From contig SPVA01000058.1 in assembly GCA_013530545.1 (NCBI GenBank), positions 1 through 43,313 of the forward strand: a stretch of 43,313 nt of DNA, read 5' to 3'. The notes under the pieces were generated by a model. That model searched no databases and was not told the DNA's origin. It was given only the letters and a program-made list of their open reading frames with translations. This document shows positions 27,167 to 35,900 of this stretch, one piece after another. Source of the stretch: Acinetobacter lwoffii. Lineage in GTDB: Bacteria > Pseudomonadota > Gammaproteobacteria > Pseudomonadales > Moraxellaceae. Position numbers and translations under genes: made by a program. The number at the start of each line of letters is the position of its first letter. Position 1 is the first letter of the stretch.

Positions 27167-27817
27167 TTACATTTTGCGGTCTTCAATATTCAGTGCATTA
27201 ATGGCCAATACCGCTTGTGTCCGGTTTTGTACTCCGAGTTTACGGAAGATTGCCGTCACATGCGCTTTAATCGTCGCTTCTGACACATCCAGTTCATAAG
27301 CAATCTGCTTGTTTAATAAACCTTCAGCCACCATCATCAATACCCGGAACTGTTGCGGCGTCAAAGACTGGATCCGTTCTGCCAAAGCCGTTTCATCGGC
27401 AGCACGCGGATCAAAATTCATATTGGCTGGCAGATTTGGTGGTAACCAGATTTCACCTTCCAGCACTTCACGAATCGCTTCACCGATATGGCTTGGGTGG
27501 GCAGATTTAGGAATATAGCCCATTGCACCATGCGCGATCGCACGCTGGATAATGCTGACTTCTTCATGTGCAGACACTACAATAATCGGTAAAGACGGAT
27601 ATTGTGCGCGGACATGCACGAGGGCAGAAAATCCGGAAGCGCCCGGCAGGTTTAAATCCAAGAGCACAAGATCAGGCTCAGGGCCATTTTCTAGACGTTC
27701 ATAAAATTCATTGACTGCCGCAGTTTCATGAATCTGGGCTTGTGGCAGGCTATAACGTACAGCTTGAATCAAGGCATGACGAAATAGTGGATGATCATCA
27801 ACGATTAAAATATTCAT
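27167..27817 (-). CDS. crbR: LuxR-type response regulator (CrbR/ErdR-like)
   Basis: This is a NarL/FixJ-class response regulator, 216 aa. The receiver domain starts MNILIVDDHPLFRHA, with the phospho-acceptor at D54 (LVLLDLNLPG). The C-terminal LuxR helix-turn-helix reads LTPQQFRVLMMVAEGLLNKQ and EATIKAHVTAIFRKLGV. CrbR (Vibrio) and ErdR (Pseudomonas) of this type activate acs and actP with a CrbS/MxtR kinase; the presence of that kinase, yjcH-actP and acs in the same window supports the assignment. Start: the ATG at 27817 is chosen over a TTG two codons earlier; neither has a strong ribosome-binding site. Other NarL-type regulators look alike, so the specific name is inferred from context. 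Confidence 0.82.
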   Translation of the reverse strand: MNILIVDDHPLFRHALIQAVRYSLPQAQIHETAAVNEFYERLENGPEPDLVLLDLNLPGASGFSALVHVRAQYPSLPIIVVSAHEEVSIIQRAIAHGAMGYIPKSAHPSHIGEAIREVLEGEIWLPPNLPANMNFDPRAADETALAERIQSLTPQQFRVLMMVAEGLLNKQIAYELDVSEATIKAHVTAIFRKLGVQNRTQAVLAINALNIEDRKM

Positions 27818-28150
27818 AGGCAACGTGAGAGAGATCTTGGCACGGTAGTCCCTATTCTAACCACACAACCCGGTTAAGGATATGCAAGACACTACAATTT
27901 TTAAAATAATATGCAGTTTTTCTTCAAAATTGCCCATTTTTGCACTATTGCAATAATTGTTTAATTCTCATCACTTTTTTATATATCACTTATTCCTCAC
28001 TGAAAAAGCTTATCTACATTCAATATAAATATAAATATCATAAACTTAACCCTAAATTAATTTTAAAAAATCAGGTCTTTGTCGTATATCGCAAAATCAG
28101 ATAACTTTTCAGCTTTTCGTTATTTTACACGCCTTCGCTGAATCGGGATT
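27818..28150. other. divergent spacer between crbR- and msuE-like genes
   Basis: This AT-rich spacer contains no reading frame. TTGTCG with TAACTT at a 17-base spacing, near 28079-28107, is a possible promoter for the msuE-like gene. No sigma-54 type -24/-12 element (GG/GC spaced by ten) is convincing. Confidence 0.4.
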
Positions 28151-28179
28151 AATAGGGACATTCCGAGATTATCCCTATT
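28151..28179 (+). promoter_or_regulatory. leader hairpin before msuE-like gene
   Basis: AATAGGGA (28151-28158) and TCCCTATT (28172-28179) form a perfect 8-bp stem with a 13-base loop. A short T run follows, and the start codon is 15 bases after the stem. It could be an attenuator, an mRNA structure or an operator. Confidence 0.45.
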
Positions 28180-28194
28180 TTTCAGGTTCTAAAT

Positions 28195-28929
28195 ATGTCT
28201 AATTTTAATGCGCAAAAACCCTTAAATATTGTTGCCGTATCTGGCGGTTTAAATCATCCTTCAAAAACCGAAGCCTTGGTTCAGGCCATTCTGGATGAGC
28301 TTGGGGAAGCGACACCAATCAATGTGCATTTCATTAAATTTAGCGAAATTGGTTCGCTCTTGGGCGGTGCAATTTACCGCAATCAGTTGCCGCAACGCGT
28401 TCAGGATGATCTGGCAGCAGTAGAAGCCGCAGATGCGCTGATTGTGGGCACTCCTGTATACCGCGCTTCATTTACCGGCCTGTTCAAGCATTTCTTTGAC
28501 TTTGTCGAGCAAACGGCGCTGGTGGATGTTCCGGTATTACTGGCGGCTTCCGGTGGCAGTGACCGTCATGCGCTGGTGCTTGAACATCAACTGCGTCCAT
28601 TATTCAGCTTCTTCCAGGCACAAACTTTACCGATTGGGGTCTATGCCACCGACCGCGATTTCACCCCTGCATATACCATTCACAGTGAATTGCTCCGCGA
28701 CCGGATTACTCTGGCTGTGGCGCGTGCATTGCCGATTCTTGAATGGGCACCGGCCAAGGGACAACGTGCTGAGGTCATTAAAGAAAAAACCATTCAAGCG
28801 AGTCAAAATCTGGGCATTAACAAGCAGATCGAACAAGAAGAAGTATTACCTTCTGCAGCCGTGCCGAGCCTGGATGCCGCAGAATCGCGTTTACATAGCA
28901 AAAAAGCACCAAAGACTCAAGTGGCTTGA
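28195..28929 (+). CDS. msuE: NAD(P)H-dependent FMN reductase (MsuE-like)
   Basis: This enzyme supplies reduced FMN to two-component flavin monooxygenases in sulfur scavenging. The 244-aa protein has a flavodoxin-like fold with the FMN-phosphate loop SGGLNHPSKT (about 16-25) and the family sequence GTPVYRASFTGLFKHFFD (about 84-101). The last 40 residues are a polar, probably disordered tail (VLPSAAVPSLDAAESRLHSKK). sfnG follows 26 bases later on the same strand, so the reductase very likely serves SfnG. MsuE and SsuE cannot be separated safely by eye; the sfnG neighbour favours MsuE. Confidence 0.85.
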   Translation: MSNFNAQKPLNIVAVSGGLNHPSKTEALVQAILDELGEATPINVHFIKFSEIGSLLGGAIYRNQLPQRVQDDLAAVEAADALIVGTPVYRASFTGLFKHFFDFVEQTALVDVPVLLAASGGSDRHALVLEHQLRPLFSFFQAQTLPIGVYATDRDFTPAYTIHSELLRDRITLAVARALPILEWAPAKGQRAEVIKEKTIQASQNLGINKQIEQEEVLPSAAVPSLDAAESRLHSKKAPKTQVA

Positions 28930-28955
28930 ACACTGCATTGCAGAGGGTGATGAAT

Positions 28956-30068
28956 ATGTCGAATGATAAAAATATCGTATTTGCCTATTGGGTACCGAAT
29001 GTCAGTGGTGGCTTGGTGGTCAGTAACATCGAGCAGCGCACCGACTGGAGCTATGACTATAACGTGCGTCTGGCACAAACCGCTGAACAGGCAGGCTTTG
29101 ATTATGCTCTGACCCAGATCCGTTTTACTGCCGGCTATAATGCAGAAAACCAGCATGAATCGGTGAGTTTCAGTCATGGTATTCTGGCCAAAACTGAACG
29201 CCTGAAAGTCATTGCCGCGATTCTGCCGGGTCCTTGGAAGCCGGCACTGGCTGCCAAACAACTGGCGACGATTGACCATCTGAGCAATGGCCGGATTGCG
29301 ATCAATGTGGTCAGTGGTTGGTTCCGTGGTGAATTTGATGCGATTGGTGAAGAATGGCCGGAACATGACGAGCGTTATGCCCGTTCGGAAGAGTTTATCC
29401 GTAGCCTGAAAGGGGGCTGGACCCAAAACAACTTTAATTTTGAAGGTAAATATTATCAATTCAAAGACTATACCCTGAGTCCGAAACCGCTACAAAAACC
29501 GCATATTGAAATCTTTCAGGGCGGCAGTTCCCGGGCAGCACGTGATATGGCTTCTCGCGTATCTGACTGGTACTTCACCAATGGCAATACCCCGGAAGAG
29601 CTGAAAAAACAGATCGATGATATTCGTGAAAAAGCCAAGGCAAATCATCACTCGGTGAAAATTGGTGTAAATGCCTTTGTGATTGCACGCGATAGCGAAG
29701 AAGAAGCCCAGGCCGTCTTGCAGGAAATTATTAGCAAGGCCAATGTGCAGGCAGTAAAATCTTTTGGTGAGGCCACCCGTGAAGCCGGCGCAGCAAGTCA
29801 GGAAGGTGAAGGCAACTGGGCCAAATCCACCTTTAAAGATCTGGTGCAATACAATGACGGGTTCCGCACCAATCTGATCGGGACACCGCAGCAGATTGCT
29901 GAACGGATTATCGAACTGAAAAAAGTTGGCGTTGATTTGATTCTGTCAGGCTTCTTGCACTTTATTGAAGAGGTTGAATATTTTGGCCAGAAGGTACTGC
30001 CTTTGGTTCGTGAGCTTGAAGCACAACAGGTAACGCCTGTGCAGCAAGAAGAAGCTGAGCCCGTATAA
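28956..30068 (+). CDS. sfnG: dimethylsulfone monooxygenase SfnG
   Basis: SfnG is an FMNH2-dependent monooxygenase of the bacterial luciferase-like superfamily that converts dimethylsulfone to methanesulfinate, giving access to organic sulfur. The 370-aa protein starts MSNDKNIVFAYWVPNVSGGL and has the family sequences YALTQIRFTAGYNAENQHES and GRIAINVVSGWFRGEFDAIG. Start: GAGGG lies 8 bases before the ATG at 28956. An in-frame ATG six bases earlier is too close to that site. The gene is 26 bases after its presumed FMN reductase partner, so the two form an operon. The C-terminal Gln/Glu-rich tail is probably disordered. Confidence 0.92.
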   Translation: MSNDKNIVFAYWVPNVSGGLVVSNIEQRTDWSYDYNVRLAQTAEQAGFDYALTQIRFTAGYNAENQHESVSFSHGILAKTERLKVIAAILPGPWKPALAAKQLATIDHLSNGRIAINVVSGWFRGEFDAIGEEWPEHDERYARSEEFIRSLKGGWTQNNFNFEGKYYQFKDYTLSPKPLQKPHIEIFQGGSSRAARDMASRVSDWYFTNGNTPEELKKQIDDIREKAKANHHSVKIGVNAFVIARDSEEEAQAVLQEIISKANVQAVKSFGEATREAGAASQEGEGNWAKSTFKDLVQYNDGFRTNLIGTPQQIAERIIELKKVGVDLILSGFLHFIEEVEYFGQKVLPLVRELEAQQVTPVQQEEAEPV

Positions 30069-30098
30069 TCATTCTAATAAATCTCAGCAGATTCACTC

Positions 30099-30137
30099 CC
30101 TCCCTCGAGGCTCGGCTTGGGGGATTTTTTTATGTGA
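30099..30137 (+). terminator. imperfect terminator after sfnG
   Basis: A GC-rich region with imperfect pairing between TCCCTCC and TTGGGGGA encloses the short palindrome CCTCGAGG and is followed by a run of seven T. It probably terminates the msuE-sfnG transcript. Confidence 0.5.
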
Positions 30138-30215
30138 TAAAATTGTTGTCTGGCTAGGTTTAAGACCATCAATTCCTTAAAATTCTGCACTAACGACTTT
30201 CCAAGAATTTTAACA

Positions 30216-31619
30216 ATGCAACTGATCTGGTTTCGTCAAGACCTCCGCATTCATGATCATGCCGCGCTGTGGCATGCCACCCAGCAAGGCACCTGTATAG
30301 CACTGGTGGTTCTCTCTCCCGAACAATGGAAGCTGCATCAGGATGCCCGGATTAAAATCGATTTTTATCTGCGCCGCCTCGACGTCTTAAAGCAGCAGTT
30401 AGCGCAGCTGAATATTCCATTAATCATTTTAAATGTTCCCTTATGGCAAGACCTGTCTGCCGAAATGCTAAGTCTGTGCCAAAAACTGCAGATTGATACG
30501 CTACATGCCAATATTGAAGTGGGCGTGCATGAACTGCAACGTGATGCACAGGTACAGCAGATACTGGAACAGCAGCAGATCCGGGTCGAGCTGTATCATG
30601 ATCGCAGCCTGTTTCCACTGACCAGTATCCGCAATCAGTCCAATCAACCCTATCAGGTCTATAGCGCATTCAAGAAAAAGTGCTATGAGCGACTGATTCA
30701 GAATATACCGGGCTGTTACCCTGACATTCAGGCTCAAGATCCGGTTGAATTACCAGACCAGCTGAACAGCTTTGATCTTCAAAAATTTGCGGCTGATTAT
30801 TCTGTCGATCATACTGCCCAGCTCTGGCCTGCGCAGGATCATGCTGCCTTAGAGCTGCTCGATGATTTTATCGAGGATAAAATAGCTCACTATAAAACCG
30901 AGCGAGAGCTACCTGCAGTCGATGGTACCAGCCGCCTGTCACCGTATCTGAATATAGGCATCCTCTCAATCCGTCAATGTATGCAGACCCTGTTTAAGGA
31001 CAGTTATTTCCAGATTGATGATATCGGTCAGCAGACCTGGCTGGATGAACTGCTCTGGCGCGAGTTTTATCTGCATACCCTGTTTGATTTTCCCCGTGTA
31101 TCTAGGCATCGGCCTTTTAAGGAAAATACCAATAACATCCAGTGGCGCAATGCACCGGATAATTTGGCTGCCTGGCAACAAGGACAAACCGGGATTCCAA
31201 TTGTCGATGCCGGCATGCGGCAAATGCGGGCCACTGGCTGGATGCATAACCGGGTGCGCATGATTACTGCGATGTTTCTATGTAAAAACCTGCTGATTGA
31301 CTGGCGTCTGGGAGAAAGCTGGTTCATGCAGCATCTGATTGATGGCGATCTGGCAGCGAACAATGGCGGTTGGCAATGGTGTGCCTCGACCGGCATGGAT
31401 GCCGTACCTTATTTCCGGATTTTTAACCCGGTCAGCCAGTCACAGAAGTTTGACCCGAATGGGGATTACATCCGTCAATGGGTGCCAGAACTGACACATC
31501 TGAATGCTAAATCTATTCATGAACCCTATGCTAAAAATCCGGATCTTGCACTGGATTATCCAAAACCGATTGTGGATCTAAAAGCCTCTCGTGTAAGAGC
31601 GATTGAAGCGTTTAAGTAA
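30216..31619 (+). CDS. phrB: deoxyribodipyrimidine photolyase
   Basis: Photolyase repairs cyclobutane pyrimidine dimers using blue light. The 467-aa protein starts with the photolyase domain MQLIWFRQDLRIHDHAAL. It contains the FAD-binding core sequences DGTSRLSPYLNIGILS and DELLWREFYLHTLF, followed by PIVDAGMRQMRATGWMHNR and NNGGWQWCASTGMDAVPYFR. Conserved Trp residues needed for electron transfer to FAD are present in these blocks. The length matches class I CPD photolyases (about 470 aa). It stands alone between sfnG and the convergent acyl-CoA-dehydrogenase-like gene, with a terminator after it. Confidence 0.95.
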   Translation: MQLIWFRQDLRIHDHAALWHATQQGTCIALVVLSPEQWKLHQDARIKIDFYLRRLDVLKQQLAQLNIPLIILNVPLWQDLSAEMLSLCQKLQIDTLHANIEVGVHELQRDAQVQQILEQQQIRVELYHDRSLFPLTSIRNQSNQPYQVYSAFKKKCYERLIQNIPGCYPDIQAQDPVELPDQLNSFDLQKFAADYSVDHTAQLWPAQDHAALELLDDFIEDKIAHYKTERELPAVDGTSRLSPYLNIGILSIRQCMQTLFKDSYFQIDDIGQQTWLDELLWREFYLHTLFDFPRVSRHRPFKENTNNIQWRNAPDNLAAWQQGQTGIPIVDAGMRQMRATGWMHNRVRMITAMFLCKNLLIDWRLGESWFMQHLIDGDLAANNGGWQWCASTGMDAVPYFRIFNPVSQSQKFDPNGDYIRQWVPELTHLNAKSIHEPYAKNPDLALDYPKPIVDLKASRVRAIEAFK

Positions 31620-31648
31620 ATTTAAAACCAAACTTTTTCATCCCGAAT

Positions 31649-31680
31649 AAAACAGCCTCCGATAAAGAGGCTGTTTTATT
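31649..31680. terminator. bidirectional terminator after phrB
   Basis: AAAACAGCCTC-CGATAAA-GAGGCTGTTTT forms an 11-bp stem with T-rich sequence on either strand. It serves phrB and the convergent gene that ends at 31687. Confidence 0.88.
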
Positions 31681-31686
31681 TTTAGA

Positions 31687-32868
31687 TCAGGAATAAAAAC
31701 TCGGATCAGGCACTTTTCCAGTCAGCACCCATTCCCCCACTTCCTGATATTTATAATCGATCGGGTCATGCAAGGTCTGGGTGCGGACATTGCGCCAGAA
31801 ACGGTCCAGATTGAGCTTGGCCGTGGTGGCCCGCGCACCCATCACCTGGAAAATATTCTGGGTAATATAGAGAGAGGTATTGGTTGCGGCAATTTTCGCT
31901 GTGGCAATGGCAACTGAGACTTCACCGCGCTGTTCAGCACTTAAATCATTCCCAAGCTCCCAGGCTGCCTGTAAAGCCTGAACCGCTTTATCTGCCAGTA
32001 AACGTCCACCTTCTAGTTGTACATAGAACTCGGCAAAATGCTTCTGGGTAAAAGGATCATTGACTGCATCTTCTGCCAGTGATTTGGACCAGGCTTTTTG
32101 AGTTTTTACGGTCTGTTTGGCGACGTCAAATGCCCCTTCTGCCACGCCCAAAAACAGATGTACGAAAATCAGTTGGGCAATCAAAGGACGCAGGCTGGAA
32201 TATGGCGTACTCAGTGGACCGGGATTTAACAGCAATTCATCTTCATGAATGTTGACCTGCTCAAAATGGCTGGTACCACTGTCGGTCTGGCGTTGGCCTA
32301 TATTATTCCAGTCACCCAGAAAGCTCACGCCCTCTCGCTGGGTAGGAATCACACCTATCAGCAATTTTCCGGCTTCGTTATAGCCTGAACACAGCAACAT
32401 ATCCGAATCGATCGAACCCGAGCAGAAGCTTTTATCGCCATGAAAAATATATTCGTTTTCTGAAACTTTTATGGCTATGGTACGACGGTCCAGCGGATTC
32501 AAAGTATTACCCCAGAACAGATTATTTTGGGCAGTCTGTTCAAACCACGGAGCATATTGTTCAGATTGAGAAAATAATTGCACGGTCGCAATCAGCAAAT
32601 GGTGAAAGCCATAGACATGGGCCAATGAACTGTCGACTTGGGCAATGGTCTGAATGGTGCTAAAAATGGTCTGCCAATCTGCTTCCTGACCGCCATACTG
32701 CTTCGGAATAGACAAACCGAGCAGGCCACTCTGACGAATCAGGTCACGCTCAGCTTTGGGATTCCCCCCCTGTTTGTCCCGCTCTGCTGCAGTTGGGGCA
32801 AAAGTTTCAGCCAGTTCCCGGGCAATCTCTAAAGGCGACTGATCGAGATATGATTGTCGTATATTCAT
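31687..32868 (-). CDS. acyl-CoA-dehydrogenase-fold flavin monooxygenase (SfnB/DszC-like)
   Basis: This 393-aa protein has the acyl-CoA dehydrogenase fold: an N-terminal helical part with LLGLSIPKQYGGQEADWQ, a middle beta domain (GDKSFCSGSIDSDMLLCSGY) and a C-terminal helical part. Near the end it carries RNVRTQTLHDPIDYK. The TLHDP element is typical of flavin monooxygenases of this fold (DszC, SfnB/SfnC relatives), not of true dehydrogenases. A sulfur-acquisition role therefore fits, together with msuE-sfnG 1.6 kb away, but the genes are not in one operon. Start: the ATG at 32868 is preferred (AGG about 10 bases upstream); an ATG at 32892 is possible. The substrate is unknown. Confidence 0.75.
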   Translation of the reverse strand: MNIRQSYLDQSPLEIARELAETFAPTAAERDKQGGNPKAERDLIRQSGLLGLSIPKQYGGQEADWQTIFSTIQTIAQVDSSLAHVYGFHHLLIATVQLFSQSEQYAPWFEQTAQNNLFWGNTLNPLDRRTIAIKVSENEYIFHGDKSFCSGSIDSDMLLCSGYNEAGKLLIGVIPTQREGVSFLGDWNNIGQRQTDSGTSHFEQVNIHEDELLLNPGPLSTPYSSLRPLIAQLIFVHLFLGVAEGAFDVAKQTVKTQKAWSKSLAEDAVNDPFTQKHFAEFYVQLEGGRLLADKAVQALQAAWELGNDLSAEQRGEVSVAIATAKIAATNTSLYITQNIFQVMGARATTAKLNLDRFWRNVRTQTLHDPIDYKYQEVGEWVLTGKVPDPSFYS

Positions 32869-32962
32869 TGTTTTTGGACCTATATTCAGCATGGCTCGAG
32901 CTTAGCAGATTGCAGCCTGTCACTATATCCGAAAGCATGCAGAGCTTATTCCCGATATAAAA

Positions 32963-32985
32963 ATACCGGCAGGACGCCGGCATTT
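32963..32985 (-). terminator. intrinsic terminator of acs
   Basis: On the minus strand ATGCCGGC-GTCC-TGCCGGTAT forms a GC-rich stem followed by TTTTTATA. It lies 16 bases after the acs stop codon. Confidence 0.8.
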
Positions 32986-32998
32986 AAAAAGTTTAAAT

Positions 32999-34945
32999 TT
33001 AAGCGTTATTACGCTGTACCTCTGCGATCAGATGATCCACCACTTGCGGTTCAGCCAGGGTGGAAGTATCTCCGAGACTGTCCAGCTCATCAGCTGCAAT
33101 CTTTCTCAGGATCCGGCGCATGATTTTCCCGGAACGGGTTTTTGGCAATGCCGGCGCCCAGTGCAAGGCATCGGGAGTCGCCACTGGCCCGAGAATCTTG
33201 CGTACCCAGTTGACCAGCTCCCCACGTAATTGATCTGAACTGGCAACATCAGCCTGCAAGGTCACAAAGGCACAAATTCCCTGACCTTTAATATCATGCG
33301 GCATACCAACTACAGCGGCCTCTGCCACCGATTCATGCGCCACCAGTGCACTTTCAATTTCTGCAGTACCTAAACGGTGTCCGGATACATTTAGGACATC
33401 ATCCACCCGGCCGGTAATCCAGTAATAACCATCTTTATCACGACGTGCTCCATCCCCAGTGAAATAGGTACCCGGATAGGTCGAGAAATAAGCTTCAATA
33501 AAACGCTCCGGATTGCCCCAAATGGTACGCATCTGACCCGGCCAGGAGTCTTTAATCACCAGATTACCCTCAGCTTCGCCTTCCAGTTCCTTGCCATCGG
33601 CATCGACAATAGCCGGTTGTACGCCGAAAAAAGGCCGTGTCGCAGAACCCGGTTTTAAATCAGTCGCACCCGGCAATGGCGTAATCATGAAACCGCCAGT
33701 TTCAGTCTGCCACCAGGTATCGATGACAGGACAGCGGCTTTCACCGACCACAGTGTAGTACCAGTTCCAGGCTTCCGGATTAATCGGCTCACCCACTGAT
33801 CCTAAAATTCTCAGGCTACTGCGATCACTTTCCCGTACAAAAGCATCCCCTTCTCGCATCATGGCGCGGATCGCCGTTGGTGCAGTGTAGAGAATAGTGA
33901 CGTTATGCTTGTCGACAATATGCCCGGTACGTGCCCAGCTTGGATATTGCGGTACACCTTCAAACATTACCGTTGTCGTACCATTCGAGAGAGGCCCATA
34001 CAGCACATAGGAATGTCCGGTGATCCAGCCCACATCTGCGGTACACCAGAACACATCATCCTGCTTGATATCAAATGCTTCACGGAAGGTGCAGTTCACA
34101 TAGGTCAGATAACCGCCAGTGCTATGCATCACGCCCTTAGGCTTGCCGGTGGAACCTGAGGTATACAGGATAAACAGCGGATCTTCGGCATTCATTGGCT
34201 CCGGTGGACAGATGTCATTCACTGACATAATTTCCGTGTGATACCACAGATCACGCCCGTCCTGCATTTCAATCGGGTTACCGGTGCGGTGTACCACCAT
34301 TACATTTTGAATGGAGTCTGTACCCGCCAGTTTCAGTGCTTCATCGACATTGGCTTTCAGCGGAATGGCTTTACCGCCGCGCATGCCGGAATCGGCTGTA
34401 ATCACCATTTTCGCCTGACAGTCTTCAATCCGGCTAGCCAGAGAATCTGGCGAGAAACCACCAAATACCACGCAATGTACCGCTCCGATCCGTGCACAGG
34501 CCAGCATGGCAATCGCGGCTTCAGACACCATCGGCATATACAGCATGACCCGGTCGCCTTTCTGGATGCCATTTTTCTTCAGCACATTGGCAAAACGGCA
34601 GGTTTCATCATGCAGCTCGGCAAAGGAAATAATCTTGTGCCGCGAAGGATGATCCCCTTCCCAGATGATCGCCGGTTTATAAGGATGTTCTTTCAGATGC
34701 CGATCCAGACAGTTGGCACTGACATTGAGCTGACCATCGGCAAACCATTCGATTTTAAAATCGTCTTTATTAAAACTGGTATTTTTGACTTGGGTAAAGG
34801 GCTTGATCCAGTCCAGACGTTGCGCCTGTTCTGCCCAAAATTTATCTGGCTGTTCTATAGAATACTGATAACGTTCGAAGTACTGGTCTTCGAGCGTACG
34901 TGCTGTTTTTTTAAATTCTTCGGGTACTGGATAGATCTCTTGCAT
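32999..34945 (-). CDS. acs: acetyl-CoA synthetase
   Basis: Acs activates acetate to acetyl-CoA through acetyl-AMP, allowing growth on low acetate. The 648-aa length is that of the family. The ATP-binding loop reads [14 protein letters not shown], the adenylate site [13 protein letters not shown], and the hinge [19 protein letters not shown]. The C-terminal [11 protein letters not shown] contains K607, the lysine whose acetylation switches Acs off in other bacteria. AGGAAG precedes the ATG. A candidate promoter lies at 35025-35054. Together with ActP and the CrbS/CrbR-type system in the same window, it forms the acetate-scavenging route. Confidence 0.97.
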   Translation of the reverse strand: MQEIYPVPEEFKKTARTLEDQYFERYQYSIEQPDKFWAEQAQRLDWIKPFTQVKNTSFNKDDFKIEWFADGQLNVSANCLDRHLKEHPYKPAIIWEGDHPSRHKIISFAELHDETCRFANVLKKNGIQKGDRVMLYMPMVSEAAIAMLACARIGAVHCVVFGGFSPDSLASRIEDCQAKMVITADSGMRGGKAIPLKANVDEALKLAGTDSIQNVMVVHRTGNPIEMQDGRDLWYHTEIMSVNDICPPEPMNAEDPLFILYTSGSTGKPKGVMHSTGGYLTYVNCTFREAFDIKQDDVFWCTADVGWITGHSYVLYGPLSNGTTTVMFEGVPQYPSWARTGHIVDKHNVTILYTAPTAIRAMMREGDAFVRESDRSSLRILGSVGEPINPEAWNWYYTVVGESRCPVIDTWWQTETGGFMITPLPGATDLKPGSATRPFFGVQPAIVDADGKELEGEAEGNLVIKDSWPGQMRTIWGNPERFIEAYFSTYPGTYFTGDGARRDKDGYYWITGRVDDVLNVSGHRLGTAEIESALVAHESVAEAAVVGMPHDIKGQGICAFVTLQADVASSDQLRGELVNWVRKILGPVATPDALHWAPALPKTRSGKIMRRILRKIAADELDSLGDTSTLAEPQVVDHLIAEVQRNNA

Positions 34946-35024
34946 AGGTCACTTCCTTGATTTTGTTCTATCTCATCACGAGAGGTTAATGCTGCGTTGT
35001 TGATTGTTTTTTATGCATAATGGC

Positions 35025-35054
35025 AGTATGGCCTGCTTATTTCAAATCCGGCAA
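35025..35054 (-). promoter_or_regulatory. candidate promoter of acs
   Basis: On the minus strand TTGCCG (35054-35049), an 18-base spacer and CATACT (35030-35025) lie about 80 bases upstream of the acs start. The match is moderate. A response-regulator site would be expected just upstream, but I cannot define one. Confidence 0.4.
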
Positions 35055-35215
35055 TCATGCTTTCGTCGTAGATTGTTTATACAAATTCAATCAAAATAAA
35101 CCACAACTTACAGTACAGAATCTTCTGCGCAACTGTGTATGATCTGTAGCACAGCCCTTTAAAAATAAAATTGATCGCTTGTAGTTATTTCATCTGATTT
35201 AGCAGGATACACTTT

Positions 35216-35794
35216 ATGAAATCGCCTGAATCTCCCTACTTTAACCCGCCTGCGCTGCCTGCAACCGATCATCCCCTGTCGATTAAAGGTCGCTTCGGGC
35301 GCTTGAGCTTTATTGCCTGGTCGGCATTTCTGTATTTCATTTTTTTATTTGGCAGTATCGCACTGGGTCTCAGCATTGATATTGTGAATATTTCTACCCA
35401 CTCCATGGATCCCAACTGGCTGATTTCACTGCAAGGTTTGGCCAGTATTGTTGTACTGGCCATGGTTCTGGTCTATGTGTATTTCGCTTTAGTGGTGACC
35501 GTTCGCCGTTTGCATGATATGAACCGCAGTGGCTGGTGGGCGCTATTATTTTTGCTGCCGCTAGTAAACATTTTTGTATGGCTTTATATCGTTTTTGGTT
35601 CGGGCGATCGAGGCACTAATCAGTATGGTCCGGCACGGATGACCTTGCTCTGGGAAAAAATTCTGGCCTGGCTGATGATTATCCTGACCCTGCTTAGCTT
35701 GTTGGGATCTATCGCTTTATTCAGTTATATGAGCGGTGAAGAACAAACACCTACCCCTACTGAAATGATGCAAAAAACCACCAAATACTTTTAA
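35216..35794 (+). CDS. DUF805 membrane protein
   Basis: This is a 192-aa inner-membrane protein of the DUF805 family, function unknown. The family signature is clear: GRFGRLSFIAW at about residue 25, then RRLHDMNRSGWWALL after the second helix, and GDRGTNQYGPA after the third. About four membrane helices are predicted; the last (WLMIILTLLSLLGSIALF) lies before a short polar C-terminal tail. AGGA stands about 8 bases before the ATG. It is divergent from acs and precedes the mechanosensitive channel gene by about 105 bases on the same strand, so the two may be co-transcribed. Confidence 0.85.
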   Translation: MKSPESPYFNPPALPATDHPLSIKGRFGRLSFIAWSAFLYFIFLFGSIALGLSIDIVNISTHSMDPNWLISLQGLASIVVLAMVLVYVYFALVVTVRRLHDMNRSGWWALLFLLPLVNIFVWLYIVFGSGDRGTNQYGPARMTLLWEKILAWLMIILTLLSLLGSIALFSYMSGEEQTPTPTEMMQKTTKYF

Positions 35795-35900
35795 CAACAG
35801 CGCCGTTATTTTTAAAATTATCCACTGGTGACTTCAAGCCCTTATTAATTTTTTGCTGAACATCAGGCAAAATAGGCAAAATTTGAATTGTGGAATTTTT

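Noticed and set aside
28060..28194. Sigma-54 promoter for the msuE-sfnG operon
   Set aside because: Such promoters control sfn genes in Pseudomonas, but no GG-N10-GC element with good flanks is seen here.
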